This document shows, in pieces, positions 38,018 through 48,151 of a DNA stretch of 64,000 nt (position 1 is the first letter of the stretch; every line of letters starts with the position of its first letter). This DNA is from Schaalia sp. JY-X169 (GTDB taxonomy: Bacteria; Actinomycetota; Actinomycetes; Actinomycetales; Actinomycetaceae): positions 2,046,001 to 2,110,000 of the forward strand of contig NZ_CP059675.1 in NCBI RefSeq assembly GCF_014069575.1, in the 5' to 3' direction. Position numbers and translations under genes: made by a program. The notes below the pieces were generated by a model. It saw nothing but the letters and a program-made list of their open reading frames with translations, had not been told where the DNA came from and did not search any database.

Positions 38018-39133
38018 CTATGCCGGCAGGCGGACACCCGTCGCATGGGAGAAGCAGTGCTGCTGACCCTCAATGATCTCTACGCGCATGTTCGAACCTG
38101 CAACCGGTGCCGAGTTCGGAGCCACGCGCACCACGATCTGCTGTGCGCCAACATCAACAATGCCCTCACCGGTTCCTGCAAGGTGAGCGTAAACGTAGGC
38201 GTCTGATCCCAGCTCTTCAACCAGGTCCACAACGATCGGGATTCCGGTGGTCGAGTTGTTGTCGATTGGACGCAACCCTTCAGGACGGAAACCAACAACA
38301 ATCTTGCCGTCATCCTCTGGCGTTACTGCTGCCAGGGTTGCTGCCGATAGCGGAACGACTGCACCAGCAAGCTTGGCGTGGGTGCCTTCAATGGTGAAGG
38401 TGGCCAAGTTCATGGCTGGTGAGCCAATGAAGCCTGCAACGAACCTGTTGGCCGGCTCGTCATACATTTCACGAGGGGTGCCAACCTGCTGAAGCAAGCC
38501 ATCCTTCATGACAGCGATACGGTCACCCATGGTGAGGGCTTCCGTCTGGTCGTGGGTGACGTAGACGGTTGTTACACCGAGCGAACGCTGTAGCGACGCA
38601 ATCTGCGTACGCGTCTGGACACGGAGCTTCGCGTCAAGGTTCGACAGCGGCTCATCCATCAGGAAGACCTGGGGCTTACGAACGATTGCGCGTCCCATTG
38701 CAACACGCTGACGCTGACCACCGGAGAGCGCCTTTGGCTTGCGCTCCAAGTAGGGCTCAAGGTCAAGAATCTTCGCGGCCTCATCAACGCGCTTCTTGAT
38801 TTCCGCCTTGGGTTCACCAGCAATTTTCAGAGCAAAGCCCATGTTGTCACGCACGGTCATGTGCGGGTACAGGGCGTAGTTCTGGAAAACCATCGCGATG
38901 TCGCGGTTCTTGGGCTGAACGTCCGTTACATCACGGTCGCCAATGAAGATGCGTCCGGAGTTTACGTCTTCGAGTCCGGCCAGCATACGAAGTGAGGTTG
39001 ACTTGCCACAGCCCGAGGGACCAACTAGAACCAGGAACTCGCCATCCGCGATTTCGAGATTCAGCTTGTCAACAGCCGGGTGGTCAGATCCGGGGTAGAT
39101 TCGCGTCGCGTGATCAAAAGTTACACTTGCCAT
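38018..39133 (-). CDS. MsiK/UgpC-type ATPase of carbohydrate ABC importers
   Basis: A 371-residue ABC ATPase of the CUT1 (MalK/UgpC/MsmX) type. Walker [10 protein letters not shown] (about 39-47), Q-loop [13 protein letters not shown], signature [15 protein letters not shown], Walker [16 protein letters not shown] and H-loop [10 protein letters not shown] are all present, followed by a C-terminal TOBE/regulatory domain (about 240-370). No permease or binding protein is adjacent, so it probably serves several sugar importers encoded elsewhere, as MsiK and MsmX do. The ATG at 39133 has GGAGG upstream; the longer frame is rejected. Confidence 0.93.
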   Translation of the reverse strand: MASVTFDHATRIYPGSDHPAVDKLNLEIADGEFLVLVGPSGCGKSTSLRMLAGLEDVNSGRIFIGDRDVTDVQPKNRDIAMVFQNYALYPHMTVRDNMGFALKIAGEPKAEIKKRVDEAAKILDLEPYLERKPKALSGGQRQRVAMGRAIVRKPQVFLMDEPLSNLDAKLRVQTRTQIASLQRSLGVTTVYVTHDQTEALTMGDRIAVMKDGLLQQVGTPREMYDEPANRFVAGFIGSPAMNLATFTIEGTHAKLAGAVVPLSAATLAAVTPEDDGKIVVGFRPEGLRPIDNNSTTGIPIVVDLVEELGSDAYVYAHLAGTGEGIVDVGAQQIVVRVAPNSAPVAGSNMRVEIIEGQQHCFSHATGVRLPA

Positions 39134-39280
39134 TTTTCCTCCACCGGCAGGTACGTGCCGGACGATCCTTAGTAGAGATTCTTTAGTGTCGACTTCGGCA
39201 CTAGGACCCGCAACGGTGCGCACGTGGTCCGCTTGGTACTTTAGCACGCACCGCTCTCAGTCCGTCCTAAGATTGATCAA

Positions 39281-40861
39281 ATGGTGGCGCACAATGCAGT
39301 TTCCGCGCAGGGAGATGGTCCTGAGCAGGGTTCAGGCTGGGTTGGCGGCTACCTGTTACGGACTGAGATCGGTCGTGGTGGAACTGGCACGGTCTGGTCT
39401 GCCGAGGACGGGGGCGGCAACCGTGTGGCACTAAAGCTCCTCCATCCTTCCCTTGCCTCCACGGAGGAAGCGCGACTCAGACTCCTTCGCGAGGCCCGTC
39501 TTGTCAACCAAGTCCGCTCACCTCGCGTGGCGCGCGTCCTCGACGTCGAGGCCGATGCATACGCCCCTTTTGTCGTAACCGAGTTGATTGAGGGCCCAAC
39601 TCTAGAGAGCGAACTACGCAGGCTCTCCTACAACCCTGCCGACGCAGCACAGCTCGGTAGCGAACTTGCAGATGCACTCGACTCAATCCACGTCGCGGGC
39701 ATCGCACACCGTGACCTCAAGCCTTCAAACGTAATCCTCACGTCAACGGGCCCAACACTCATTGATTTTGGGATTGCTCACGGCGAGGGTGACAACCACC
39801 TGACACAGACCGGTTCAATCACCGGAACCCCGGGCTATGTTGCCCCCGAGCTTCTTGCCACGGCGAAGCCCTCGCTCGAGCACCTGCAGAATGGCGATTG
39901 GTTTGCCTGGGCGGCCACCCTGCTCAAGGCAACCACTGGCCGTCCACCCTTTGGCACGGGGCGGACCGACGCGATCCTTCAGAGAGTATTTGAAGGTCGA
40001 CCCGACACCGAGGGGCTAAGCGATCAGATTGCGCAAGCCTTTCTCTGGGCACTGAGGCCTGATGCTGATGAAAGGCTGGCACCGGATGACCTGCTGCGTT
40101 GCCTCCAAGGTGCGCGCCTGGTGTTTCCTGACGCGCCTGTCACCCCGGGTAGCGACAACCTGGAAGCGACGGCCATCGAGTCGCCCCCTATCACCTTGGC
40201 TCCAGTGCCCACCCTCATGCCCGACGACTCTCCCTACGCCGTCCCTCCCACGGCTCTGATAGATCTGGTAAATCCCCCACCAACAGGTCCGAGCGGAACT
40301 CTGGGTCTGCTTCTGACAGTCGGCTCTGTGGGATCCCTCGCGTGGCTTCCCGCATTTTGGCACCTCCAGGGTTTGCTCGTCCTGGTGGGGATCCTCGCTA
40401 CACTTCAGGTCGTCGGAGCCCTGGCGGTGAACGCTTGGCAACGGAGGGCCCACCGCGCTCGAGGATCTGGGCAGCGAGCATTTGTTGTCGCTGTGACCAC
40501 CCCATGGCGGGCCGTGACCGCCCTCGTTTCATTGCTGCCGGGCCTCCTCGCAGGCGCACTCGTGGCATACGTCACCGGCCTCGTCCAACAGCAGGCCTAC
40601 GCTGGGATCTGGGATCCGCTTGGACCACTGGGCTGGTTCGGCGCCGACGCAGCGGCCTGGGTGGCGGGTGAGGTGCTCGTGTGGGTGGCGTTTGTTCTCG
40701 GTATCACGGTCTGCTGGCTGATCCCGTCCTCGTACACAATGAGAGTCGGCCTACGGTCGGGACTCAACTCGGTTTCCAAGCGACCTGCACTTCGCTGGTT
40801 GATGGGGCTCACTGTGGCCTTAATCGCCCTCGTCGGCCTGACGATCGCAGCGAATATCTAA
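39281..40861 (+). CDS. Transmembrane serine/threonine protein kinase
   Basis: A 526-residue Hanks-type kinase. The kinase domain (about 22-275) has the Gly-rich loop IGRGGTGTVW, catalytic Lys52 (VALKLL), HRDLKPSN with Asp145, DFG at 162-164 and the activation segment TGTPGYVAPE. After a Pro-rich linker, the C-terminal part (about 325-526) contains about five hydrophobic segments with no PASTA repeats, which is unlike the bitopic PknB type. The substrate is unknown. The start lies 147 bases from the divergent ATPase gene; the first 20 residues are poorly conserved, so the exact start is uncertain. Confidence 0.93.
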   Translation: MVAHNAVSAQGDGPEQGSGWVGGYLLRTEIGRGGTGTVWSAEDGGGNRVALKLLHPSLASTEEARLRLLREARLVNQVRSPRVARVLDVEADAYAPFVVTELIEGPTLESELRRLSYNPADAAQLGSELADALDSIHVAGIAHRDLKPSNVILTSTGPTLIDFGIAHGEGDNHLTQTGSITGTPGYVAPELLATAKPSLEHLQNGDWFAWAATLLKATTGRPPFGTGRTDAILQRVFEGRPDTEGLSDQIAQAFLWALRPDADERLAPDDLLRCLQGARLVFPDAPVTPGSDNLEATAIESPPITLAPVPTLMPDDSPYAVPPTALIDLVNPPPTGPSGTLGLLLTVGSVGSLAWLPAFWHLQGLLVLVGILATLQVVGALAVNAWQRRAHRARGSGQRAFVVAVTTPWRAVTALVSLLPGLLAGALVAYVTGLVQQQAYAGIWDPLGPLGWFGADAAAWVAGEVLVWVAFVLGITVCWLIPSSYTMRVGLRSGLNSVSKRPALRWLMGLTVALIALVGLTIAANI

Positions 40862-41045
40862 CAGATCTTTGCCGCACAGGTACGCCTGGGATTACGGCAC
40901 GTCGGTCGACCCCGGCCATTGTCTCCAGCCGCGCTGACTTCCCCCTTATTTCATCCACAGCGAACCTGAGACCCTGGTGAAATCGGGGATGCCCGGTATT
41001 CTGACTAGCAGAATTAGTTGAGGCTTCAATAAGGGGAGAGACCCA

Positions 41046-41849
41046 ATGGCTAAAAAGAACGCGTCGCAGGTTGATGGTGGAACTCGCGACAAGGCAAAGC
41101 AGTTGCGCGAAGCCCAGGCGAAATCGGATCAACGGACCAGGAACATCATCATTGCCCTGGTGGTCGTACTGATTGCCGCGATCACCATCGCCATTGTTTT
41201 TGTGGTTGTCAACCGGCCCACACCTGAGAGCGCCGCAGAGGGACTTCCCGAACAGTTCCGTGAAGGTCAGCCCATTGTCGTTTCGTCCGAGGGCGTTGGC
41301 GTCTCCAATCCGGATGCAGAAGACCTCACCTTCTACTTTGACTACACGTGCGGTGCCTGCACCCAGCTTGAGATGGCGCTCCGCCCCCACCTGACCGACA
41401 CCGCCCAAGCCGGTGACTACAACCTTCTAATGCAGCCTGTCATCACTTCAGGTGGTGCTTACAACGTGGCGGCGACCGCCGGCGCTCTGGTCGTGGCAGC
41501 GGGAGCTCCGGACTTGTTCCTAGAGTTCCAGGACGCACTGACTGACCGCTTCTATGAGGCCGCAACCTCTGAGGACACGTTCTACCAGGATCTTGATGCT
41601 TCCCGGGAACAGGTTGCGGAGATCGCCCGCGGAGTCGGCGTCTCTGAAGACCTCATCGCAACTTTTGATACGGACGCGGCTCAGGGCTACTTGACGACCG
41701 CGACAAACACCTGGGTAGCAGCCGATATCCAGGACCGCACCCAGGTCGCGACCCCCGAGTTCGTTGCTCACAACAAGAACATCACTCTCACCGGGGACAC
41801 AGCCGAGGCCGTCATTGCGGAACTCTTGACTGCTGTGAGTGGCAGCTAA
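41046..41849 (+). CDS. Membrane-anchored DsbA-like thiol oxidoreductase
   Basis: A 267-residue type II membrane protein with a highly charged cytoplasmic N-terminus, one transmembrane helix (about 33-56) and an extracytoplasmic thioredoxin/DsbA-like domain (about 75-262). The active site is CGAC (Cys102 and Cys105) in FYFDYTCGACTQLE, and VATPEFVAHN supplies the cis-Pro loop. It should form or isomerise disulfides in exported proteins. A strong site AAGGGGAGAG precedes the ATG. It is alone on its transcript between the kinase gene and tRNA-Thr. Confidence 0.92.
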   Translation: MAKKNASQVDGGTRDKAKQLREAQAKSDQRTRNIIIALVVVLIAAITIAIVFVVVNRPTPESAAEGLPEQFREGQPIVVSSEGVGVSNPDAEDLTFYFDYTCGACTQLEMALRPHLTDTAQAGDYNLLMQPVITSGGAYNVAATAGALVVAAGAPDLFLEFQDALTDRFYEAATSEDTFYQDLDASREQVAEIARGVGVSEDLIATFDTDAAQGYLTTATNTWVAADIQDRTQVATPEFVAHNKNITLTGDTAEAVIAELLTAVSGS

Positions 41850-42030
41850 CGCATCGGAGGTAGAACTTGCGTCCGAGCTCATAAACACGCGGTTCAAGGG
41901 TCCCAATATCGTGTGACCAGCAAGTCCTACACCTGTGACCCGCAGATCCTCCGCCTGTGACCAGCGACTCACACTCCATGTGCCCCACGGTTTTGACGGG
42001 GCGGCCGCATTCAGGCAGACTTATCTGCGC

Positions 42031-42106
42031 GCCGCCTTAGCTCAGTTGGTAGAGCAGTTGCCTTGTAAGCATCAGGTCATCGGTTCGAGTCCGATAGGCG
42101 GCTCCA
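42031..42106 (+). tRNA. tRNA-Thr (anticodon UGU)
   Basis: The cloverleaf has acceptor stem GCCGCCT/AGGCGGC, D arm GCTC/GAGC, anticodon loop CTTGTAA giving UGU, T loop TTCGAGT, discriminator T and an encoded CCA (42104-42106). The anticodon stem GTTGC/GCATC has one T-T mismatch at its second pair. It reads ACA threonine codons. Confidence 0.95.
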
Positions 42107-42199
42107 TCCATGCCAGCAGGGACGCGCCTCTTCCTTCGTGGGCGGCCCACTGCTTCCTCGCTCCGCCCGCTCTTTGCACGGTCCGCCCGCTCCCTCCTC

Positions 42200-42279
42200 C
42201 GAAATGTATACGTGGGGACGAGATGTGCCTCTGGGGTACGTACCCCAGACATGCATTTCGCCCCCACGTATACATTTGG
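42200..42279. repeat. 80-bp palindromic repeat family A, copy 3
   Basis: Arms AAATGTATACGTGGGG (42202-42217) and CCCCACGTATACATTT (42262-42277) are perfect 16-bp inverted repeats. The centre contains the 20-bp palindrome TCTGGGGTACGTACCCCAGA. It lies between tRNA-Thr and the convergent amino-acid permease gene. Confidence 0.92.
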
Positions 42280-42365
42280 GACTGTCGCGCAAAACGTCGG
42301 CTGTAACGAAGCAGCCTTGGGAGAGTCCAGCCCGAAGTCGGCAAGCGGGCTAGGAGCCTAGGACG

Positions 42366-43898
42366 CTAGGACGACGTGCCTGTCTTGGAGGCTGGAGCGG
42401 CAGCCTTAGCCGCCGAAGCAGCAAGCACGCGATCAGGAAAAGCCGAGCGGTCAATCACCGCTGAGCCTGCGCGCGTTGCAACAGGATCGTGGAGCTCGAC
42501 CCCGGGGTCGACCTTCTGCGTGGGGTCACTGCGACGCTTCGAGTCCAAGCCGTAGATGATCACGCCGATCACGAACACACCAGCCGCGATCACCAGCACC
42601 TTCCACGTCAGGGAGAAGAACAGGTACGAGGACGCTGCCAGCGCTAGGAGCGACAGGATCCACCGGGCAGCGCCCTTGAGTTGGAACGCGCCGTCCCCGG
42701 ACGGCATGTTCTTCAGCTTCAGCACAGCAAGGATGGTTGGCACGTACTGGACTGCACTGGCACAAACGACACACGAGGCTAGGAAGACGTACGAACCAGT
42801 CGTGAGCATTCCGCACGCAAGAACAGCGGTGACGATAATCGCCACCGAGGGCGCTCCATGCTTGTTTGTCTTACCCATGTAAGCAGGCAACAGCTTGTGT
42901 TCATTGGCCAGAGAGGCCGCAAGAACCGGCACCTCAAAAGAGCATGCAAAAGCAACGCCAAACACGGCAACTGCGGTACCAGCAATGACCAGGTAGTACG
43001 CCCATTCGCCGAGGGTGTGCTGCATAGCGGTTGCAACCGGCGTTGCGGACTTTGCCGTGTCACTACCAAGGATCCCGACGGTGACCGTCTGGATCAGCAG
43101 ATAAACCACCGTAACCAAGACAATAACGATGACAAGAGCCTTCGAGAGGTTCTTCTGCGGATTCCTCATCTTGTTACCGGCAATGGTGAGGAATGAGAAT
43201 CCAGCGAAAAGGTAGAAGGTGATGCCGTAGGCCGTCCCTACCGCACCCATTCCCTCACCAAAGTCCTTGATCGTGTCGGGAACAAGTGGCTTGAAGTTCG
43301 CCATCTTCAACGCAAATGCCCCTGCGATAACAAAGAAAGCGGCCGTAGCGATCTTCGTTGCTGAGGAAATACTGTTGACCAGCTGGGAGAGTTTGGGTCC
43401 AAACCAGTTGATGGCGCCAAGTAGAACGATCACTGCGGCGCCGATTCCTACCGCAACCCAATGGTTCTTCAGAGCCGGCACCGAGTCGCGGAAGATTCGA
43501 ATCAAAGCGGCGACCTCAGTTGAGATTGTGGCAAGCCCGGCAAACCAGACAAAGATCCCCACTTGGAATCCCGTGAAGCGGCCCCAAGCGTTGTAACAGT
43601 ACAGCCATGCACCGCCGTTGCCGGTAACTTTCCCAGCCAGGTCCGCGTAGCAGAACACGATGAACAGTGTCGCAATCCCCGCCGCCAAGAGCGCTGCAAG
43701 TCCGAGGGCGAATCCCGCATCATGATAGATCTGCTGGGGAAGGAGGAAGGCACCAGAGCCGATGATCCCGTTGATACCCAGAAGAATGATCGCAAGCAAA
43801 CCCATTTTTCCTGCCGACGAAGTGGCTGTCGATCCACCTCCACCCGCTACCGTCGAGCCGACAGGTTGCGCAAAGCTCACTATTCTCGGAGTGTTCAT
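42366..43898 (-). CDS. APC-family amino-acid permease or antiporter
   Basis: A 510-residue transporter with about 12 membrane segments. The first segment IILLGINGIIGSGAFLLPQQ carries the substrate-backbone-binding GxIIGSG motif of the APC superfamily; the protein resembles the basic amino-acid/polyamine antiporter branch (ArcD/PotE-like). A hydrophilic tail of about 60 residues follows the last helix. The substrate is not assigned; carbamate kinase elsewhere in the window would fit an arginine/ornithine antiporter, but that is inference. The gene is monocistronic, ending near palindrome A copy 3. Confidence 0.88.
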   Translation of the reverse strand: MNTPRIVSFAQPVGSTVAGGGGSTATSSAGKMGLLAIILLGINGIIGSGAFLLPQQIYHDAGFALGLAALLAAGIATLFIVFCYADLAGKVTGNGGAWLYCYNAWGRFTGFQVGIFVWFAGLATISTEVAALIRIFRDSVPALKNHWVAVGIGAAVIVLLGAINWFGPKLSQLVNSISSATKIATAAFFVIAGAFALKMANFKPLVPDTIKDFGEGMGAVGTAYGITFYLFAGFSFLTIAGNKMRNPQKNLSKALVIVIVLVTVVYLLIQTVTVGILGSDTAKSATPVATAMQHTLGEWAYYLVIAGTAVAVFGVAFACSFEVPVLAASLANEHKLLPAYMGKTNKHGAPSVAIIVTAVLACGMLTTGSYVFLASCVVCASAVQYVPTILAVLKLKNMPSGDGAFQLKGAARWILSLLALAASSYLFFSLTWKVLVIAAGVFVIGVIIYGLDSKRRSDPTQKVDPGVELHDPVATRAGSAVIDRSAFPDRVLAASAAKAAAPASKTGTSS

Positions 43899-44045
43899 TC
43901 TGGGTCCTCTGGTTTCGATGGTCTCGACGCGGGCAACTCAAATATCCGGCTAAGAGGTTAGTCTCCATCGGCGGTCTGCACCTGTTGAATCATTTGTTCT
44001 GCTGCACGGGAAAGCCTGGCTCGAATGCCGCGGTAGGGTGGGGAC

Positions 44046-44210
44046 ATGATTTGGTTACTTATGTTCCTCCTTGTGCTCTGGGTTATCCTCGCGATTCTTG
44101 GCTTCGTCGTCAAGGGCCTGATGTGGTTGGCTTGGGTCGCGATCATCCTTGTTGTGATCACGTTGATTATTGGCTTCGTTGCAGGGATTTTCAGTGGGGG
44201 TGGCGAGTAA
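44046..44210 (+). CDS. Small hydrophobic membrane protein, 54 residues
   Basis: A short gene (ATG to TAA) preceded by AGGGTGGGGAC. The product is almost all hydrophobic: MIWLLMFLLVLWVILAILGF, then VVKGLMWLAWVAII with a single Lys at 23, and a Gly-rich end GIFSGGGE. It has two membrane segments joined by a short basic turn. Similar tiny hydrophobic proteins occur in many Actinobacteria with no known role. It lies between the divergent permease gene and glycogen phosphorylase, 159 bases before the latter. Confidence 0.7.
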   Translation: MIWLLMFLLVLWVILAILGFVVKGLMWLAWVAIILVVITLIIGFVAGIFSGGGE

Positions 44211-44369
44211 ATAGTCTCTCCAGTCGCGCGGCAGTGTGCCTAAGCCCAAAGCGAATGACCCCGCAGTTGGCACACACTTCTGCAAGACTTGGTAATGTTC
44301 GCGCCAATTGTTGCCATGACTTTTTCGTCTCAAGCGCTTTGGCCTACTTGTAGCTAGGAGACATAGCAA

Positions 44370-46742
44370 ATGTCTGCAGATTTAACCTCAACCTTGGGTT
44401 CATTCGTGCGTTCCGAGTCCGGCAAGACCACAGAGAACTCAACCCCAGCCGAGTTCTGGGCGGGCCTCTCCAGCCTTGTCGTGAACAAGATTGCTGATGA
44501 CTGGAATGCAACGACGGAGCTGTACCGGGCGGGACGACAGGAACACTACTTCTCGGCCGAGTTCCTTGAGGGTAGGGCCCTTCTCAACAACCTCGTCAAT
44601 CTCGATATGCTTGAGGAAGCCTCCGAAGCCGCTGCCGCTCTCGGCCAGGAGTTAACCGCGGTTCTCGAGGCCGAACATGACGCCGCTCTTGGCAATGGGG
44701 GTCTGGGCCGCCTGGCAGCCTGCTTCCTGGACTCGTGCGCTACCATGGACCTTCCGGTCACCGGCTACGGAATCCTCTACCGCTACGGACTGTTCAAGCA
44801 GACCATCGATGATGGCTTCCAGAACGAGCACCCCGACCCCTGGATGGAAGAAGGCTACCCCTTTGTAATCCGCCGCGAGGAAGAAGCGAAACTGGTCGAC
44901 TTCGCCGACATGCACTTACGGGCCATCCCCTACGACATGCCGATCATTGGCTACGGCACCAAGAACGTCAACACACTTCGCCTGTGGAAGTCTGAACCCA
45001 TTGAAGAGTTCGACTATGACGCCTTCAACTCACAACGCTTCACCGACGCCATCGTTGAGCGCGAACGCGTCGCCGACCTTTGCCGCGTTCTCTACCCGAA
45101 TGACACCACCTATGAGGGCAAGGTATTGCGTGTTCGTCAGCAGTACTTCTTTGTCTCAGCCTCGCTGCAGACCATCATCGAGAAGTACAAGGCGACCTAT
45201 GGTGACGATTTCTCAAAGTTCGGCGAGCTTAACTCCGTCCAGCTAAACGACACTCACCCCGTCCTCGCCATTCCCGAGCTGATGCGCCTACTCATGGATG
45301 ATGAGGGACTCGGATGGGATGAAGCCTGGGAAATCGTTCAAGAGACGTTCGCTTACACTAACCACACGGTACTCACAGAAGCCCTGGAAACTTGGGAGAT
45401 CTCAATCTTCCAGCAGCTTTTCCCCCGCATCCTCGAGATCATTTACGAAATCAACCGTCGCTTCTACGAAGAGCTCCGGGCCTTGGGCCTTGACTACGCA
45501 ACCATTGACTCGATTGCTCCCGTCTCAGGCGGCCGCGTCCACATGGCGTGGATCGCGTGCTACGCCTCTTTCTCAATCAACGGAGTCGCGGCGCTGCATA
45601 CAGAAATCCTCAAGAAGGACACTCTCAAGGAGTGGTACGCACTCTGGCCAGAACGCTTCAACAACAAGACCAACGGTGTCACCCAACGCCGCTGGCTCAA
45701 GAGCTGTAACCCCCGATTGGCTGCGCTCCTGACACGCGAACTTGGCTCTGATGCCTGGGTTACCGACCTCGACCAGCTGCGAACGTTGCTCCCCAAGGCT
45801 GATGATGATGCCCTCATGCGTGAGCTAATGGCAATCAAGCACGACAATAAGGTTGACTTCGCGGAGTGGCTTGAGAATCGTCAGGGGGAGCAGATCCCCA
45901 CCGACGCAATCTACGATGTGCAAATCAAACGCCTCCACGAGTACAAGCGCCAGTTGCTCAACGCCATGTACATCTTGGATCTCTACTACCGACTCAAGGA
46001 CGACCCGAGTCTTGACGTGACGCCCCGCGTCTTTATTTTCGGTGCGAAATCCGCCCCGGGCTACCGTCGTGCTAAGGCGATCATCAAGCTAATCAACGAG
46101 GTCGGGCGTATCGTCAATAATGATCCCGACATGAAGGGGCGCCTCGCCGTTGTGTTCGTGGAGAACTACAACGTCACCCCAGCCGAACACATCATTCCGG
46201 CGGCCGATGTTTCCGAGCAGATCTCAACGGCTGGCAAGGAAGCGTCAGGCACCTCGAACATGAAGTTCATGATGAATGGCGCCCTCACCTTGGGCACGCT
46301 GGATGGGGCCAATGTGGAGATTGTTGATTCGGTTGGTTACGACAACGCCTACATCTTTGGTGCTCGTGAAGAAGAACTCGCAGAACTGCAGGCAAACTAC
46401 CGCCCTCGCGACCTCTATGAGACGGTGCCGGGCCTGAAGCGCGTCCTCGACGCCTTCGTCGACGGAACCCTACAAGATGGTGGCAACGGTGACTTCCACG
46501 ACCTGCTGTGGTCGCTGTTGGATGGCACGACTTGGGATCCGGCTGACCCCTACTATCTGCTGGGCGACTTTGAGGACTACCGCCAGACGCGCGACCGTAT
46601 GGCCGAGGACTACCGTGACCAGTTGGCATGGGCACGCATGTGCTGGGTGAACATCTGCGAATCGGGCCGGTTCTCTTCGGACCGCACCATCGAGGACTAC
46701 GCCGAACACGTATGGAAGATCAAGCCAGAACCGGTGAAGTAG
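44370..46742 (+). CDS. glgP: Glycogen/maltodextrin phosphorylase
   Basis: A 790-residue GT35 enzyme that releases glucose 1-phosphate from alpha-1,4-glucans using PLP. DAALGNGGLGRLAACFLDSCA and PVTGYGILYRYGLFKQ mark the N-terminal domain, NGVTQRRWLKSCNP the substrate region, and EASGTSNMKFMMNGALTLGT contains the PLP lysine. The length is close to that of E. coli MalP and GlgP (about 800). The ATG has AGGAG nine bases upstream and the gene is followed by a strong terminator. No other glycogen gene is adjacent. Confidence 0.97.
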   Translation: MSADLTSTLGSFVRSESGKTTENSTPAEFWAGLSSLVVNKIADDWNATTELYRAGRQEHYFSAEFLEGRALLNNLVNLDMLEEASEAAAALGQELTAVLEAEHDAALGNGGLGRLAACFLDSCATMDLPVTGYGILYRYGLFKQTIDDGFQNEHPDPWMEEGYPFVIRREEEAKLVDFADMHLRAIPYDMPIIGYGTKNVNTLRLWKSEPIEEFDYDAFNSQRFTDAIVERERVADLCRVLYPNDTTYEGKVLRVRQQYFFVSASLQTIIEKYKATYGDDFSKFGELNSVQLNDTHPVLAIPELMRLLMDDEGLGWDEAWEIVQETFAYTNHTVLTEALETWEISIFQQLFPRILEIIYEINRRFYEELRALGLDYATIDSIAPVSGGRVHMAWIACYASFSINGVAALHTEILKKDTLKEWYALWPERFNNKTNGVTQRRWLKSCNPRLAALLTRELGSDAWVTDLDQLRTLLPKADDDALMRELMAIKHDNKVDFAEWLENRQGEQIPTDAIYDVQIKRLHEYKRQLLNAMYILDLYYRLKDDPSLDVTPRVFIFGAKSAPGYRRAKAIIKLINEVGRIVNNDPDMKGRLAVVFVENYNVTPAEHIIPAADVSEQISTAGKEASGTSNMKFMMNGALTLGTLDGANVEIVDSVGYDNAYIFGAREEELAELQANYRPRDLYETVPGLKRVLDAFVDGTLQDGGNGDFHDLLWSLLDGTTWDPADPYYLLGDFEDYRQTRDRMAEDYRDQLAWARMCWVNICESGRFSSDRTIEDYAEHVWKIKPEPVK

Positions 46743-46763
46743 CCTAGACAAGTAAGAAGCACT

Positions 46764-46796
46764 GAGGGGCCCTGCCAGAAAATGGTGGGGCCCCTC
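46764..46796 (+). terminator. Terminator after glgP
   Basis: GAGGGGCCC (46764-46772) and GGGCCCCTC (46788-46796) pair, extended by CCA/TGG around a GAAAA loop, 21 bases after the glgP stop. It also lies 24 bases from the end of the convergent methyltransferase gene and may serve both. Confidence 0.8.
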
Positions 46797-46819
46797 ACCC
46801 TTTAGCCACCAACTTCACC

Positions 46820-48076
46820 TCATCCCAAACTCCCGCGGACCGAGCGCGTCACCGTGAACTTCGCGTTGCGTCCCAGCTGCACCGTTTGGCCAATCACGCG
46901 TTCGAGGGCGCGGCGGTGGGGCAGGTGAGAGTTGAAGACCGTCAGCATCACCCCGTCTGGTTTTAGAACGCGCGCGGCCTCGACAAACATCGCGTCCGAT
47001 GCCGCCGTGGTGATCGCTGCTTCCGAGTGGAATGGCGGGTTGCAAACCACCAGGTCAACCGAGGCATCGGGCTGCTGAGAGAGGCCGTGATCACGGCGAA
47101 TTTCAACTCGCCCGTCGAACTTGTCGAGGCCGTTGCGGCGGATTGTCGCCCTCGTCGATGCCGCCGCGGCGGCGGAGCGATCTGTGGCAATGACGTGGTA
47201 ATCGGGGTGAGCACGCAGCAGCGCGGCGGTCAGTAGCCCTGTGCCGCACCCCAGGTCCACTGCCACGAGCTCAGCGCCCTCGGCTCCCTCAGGGAGGTTG
47301 ACGCGATCCTCAAGAAACGGGATGAGGAACCGGGTACCAATATCAACCTTGCCTGAAGCAAATGACCCCGGTGTGGAACACACCCATAGGTCGAGATCAG
47401 GATCGTAGTGCTCGCTAAGGTGGGACTCTCGCGACTGCGCCGCGTTCCCGGCCTCAGGCTCACCTCCGCCCTCGCATTCACGCTCGGTATCCGCCACCAC
47501 GCCCTCGTAAAAAGGTAGCGGATCTGCGGCGATCAGCGCGCGTGACTTTTGGCGTGCCAGTGAGGCAGTCGCGGAGCCAAAGTGCCGCTCAAGAACTTCA
47601 TTCATCGCCCGCGTCATGTGCTTCACTCGCCCCCCGGCAAATACCTGTACCGACGGGTCTGCGTAGTGGGACACCAGGTGGGCCCAGTGTTCCAGCTGCC
47701 GCAGGTCCTTTGGAAGCTGCATGAGGACGACTTGCGCCCGGTCAAACAACGACGCATCGAGATCGCGGTTGTCATAAGAATCCGCAGGTAAGCCCAACTC
47801 GGCGCCAAGCCGCTCCCAGTTGGTCGCCAACGCCAACTCTGACGTGTAGGAGTCCTGATGAACCCGGATTTGTCTGACCCCAAGTGCCGCAGCCCCCAGG
47901 GTGAGCGCGCCGTAACGGTCACCAACCACGACAACACTCCCCGGGGAGGCTTCCGCAATCGCGGGTGTGGCAAGGTCGAGCAGGAGCCTGTCGGAAGCGT
48001 CGGCAGCAAACAGGTTTGGGGCTTCAATATCGGGGGTGCGACGCAGTTTCTCAAAGGGGAAGGTCGCCAAGTTCAT
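46820..48076 (-). CDS. RsmC/RlmG-like class I methyltransferase
   Basis: A 418-residue protein of two related halves, as in 23S rRNA RlmG and 16S rRNA RsmC. The N-terminal half (about 1-190) is a degenerate methyltransferase fold (VVVVGDRYGALTLGAAAL). The C-terminal half (about 235-415) is active-looking, with VDLGCGTGLLTAALL as SAM motif I and the guanine-methylating signature NPPFH. It probably methylates the N2 of a guanine in rRNA; the exact position is not assigned. ATG 48076 and the GTG directly before it are both possible starts. It is divergent from the metallochaperone gene. Confidence 0.88.
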   Translation of the reverse strand: MNLATFPFEKLRRTPDIEAPNLFAADASDRLLLDLATPAIAEASPGSVVVVGDRYGALTLGAAALGVRQIRVHQDSYTSELALATNWERLGAELGLPADSYDNRDLDASLFDRAQVVLMQLPKDLRQLEHWAHLVSHYADPSVQVFAGGRVKHMTRAMNEVLERHFGSATASLARQKSRALIAADPLPFYEGVVADTERECEGGGEPEAGNAAQSRESHLSEHYDPDLDLWVCSTPGSFASGKVDIGTRFLIPFLEDRVNLPEGAEGAELVAVDLGCGTGLLTAALLRAHPDYHVIATDRSAAAAASTRATIRRNGLDKFDGRVEIRRDHGLSQQPDASVDLVVCNPPFHSEAAITTAASDAMFVEAARVLKPDGVMLTVFNSHLPHRRALERVIGQTVQLGRNAKFTVTRSVRGSLG

Positions 48077-48151
48077 CACCCCAGCCTAGCGCTACACACA
48101 ACCTTGACGCAGGTCAAGGCGCAAGTGCCGTAGCCGCGGTGAAATGGAGCC

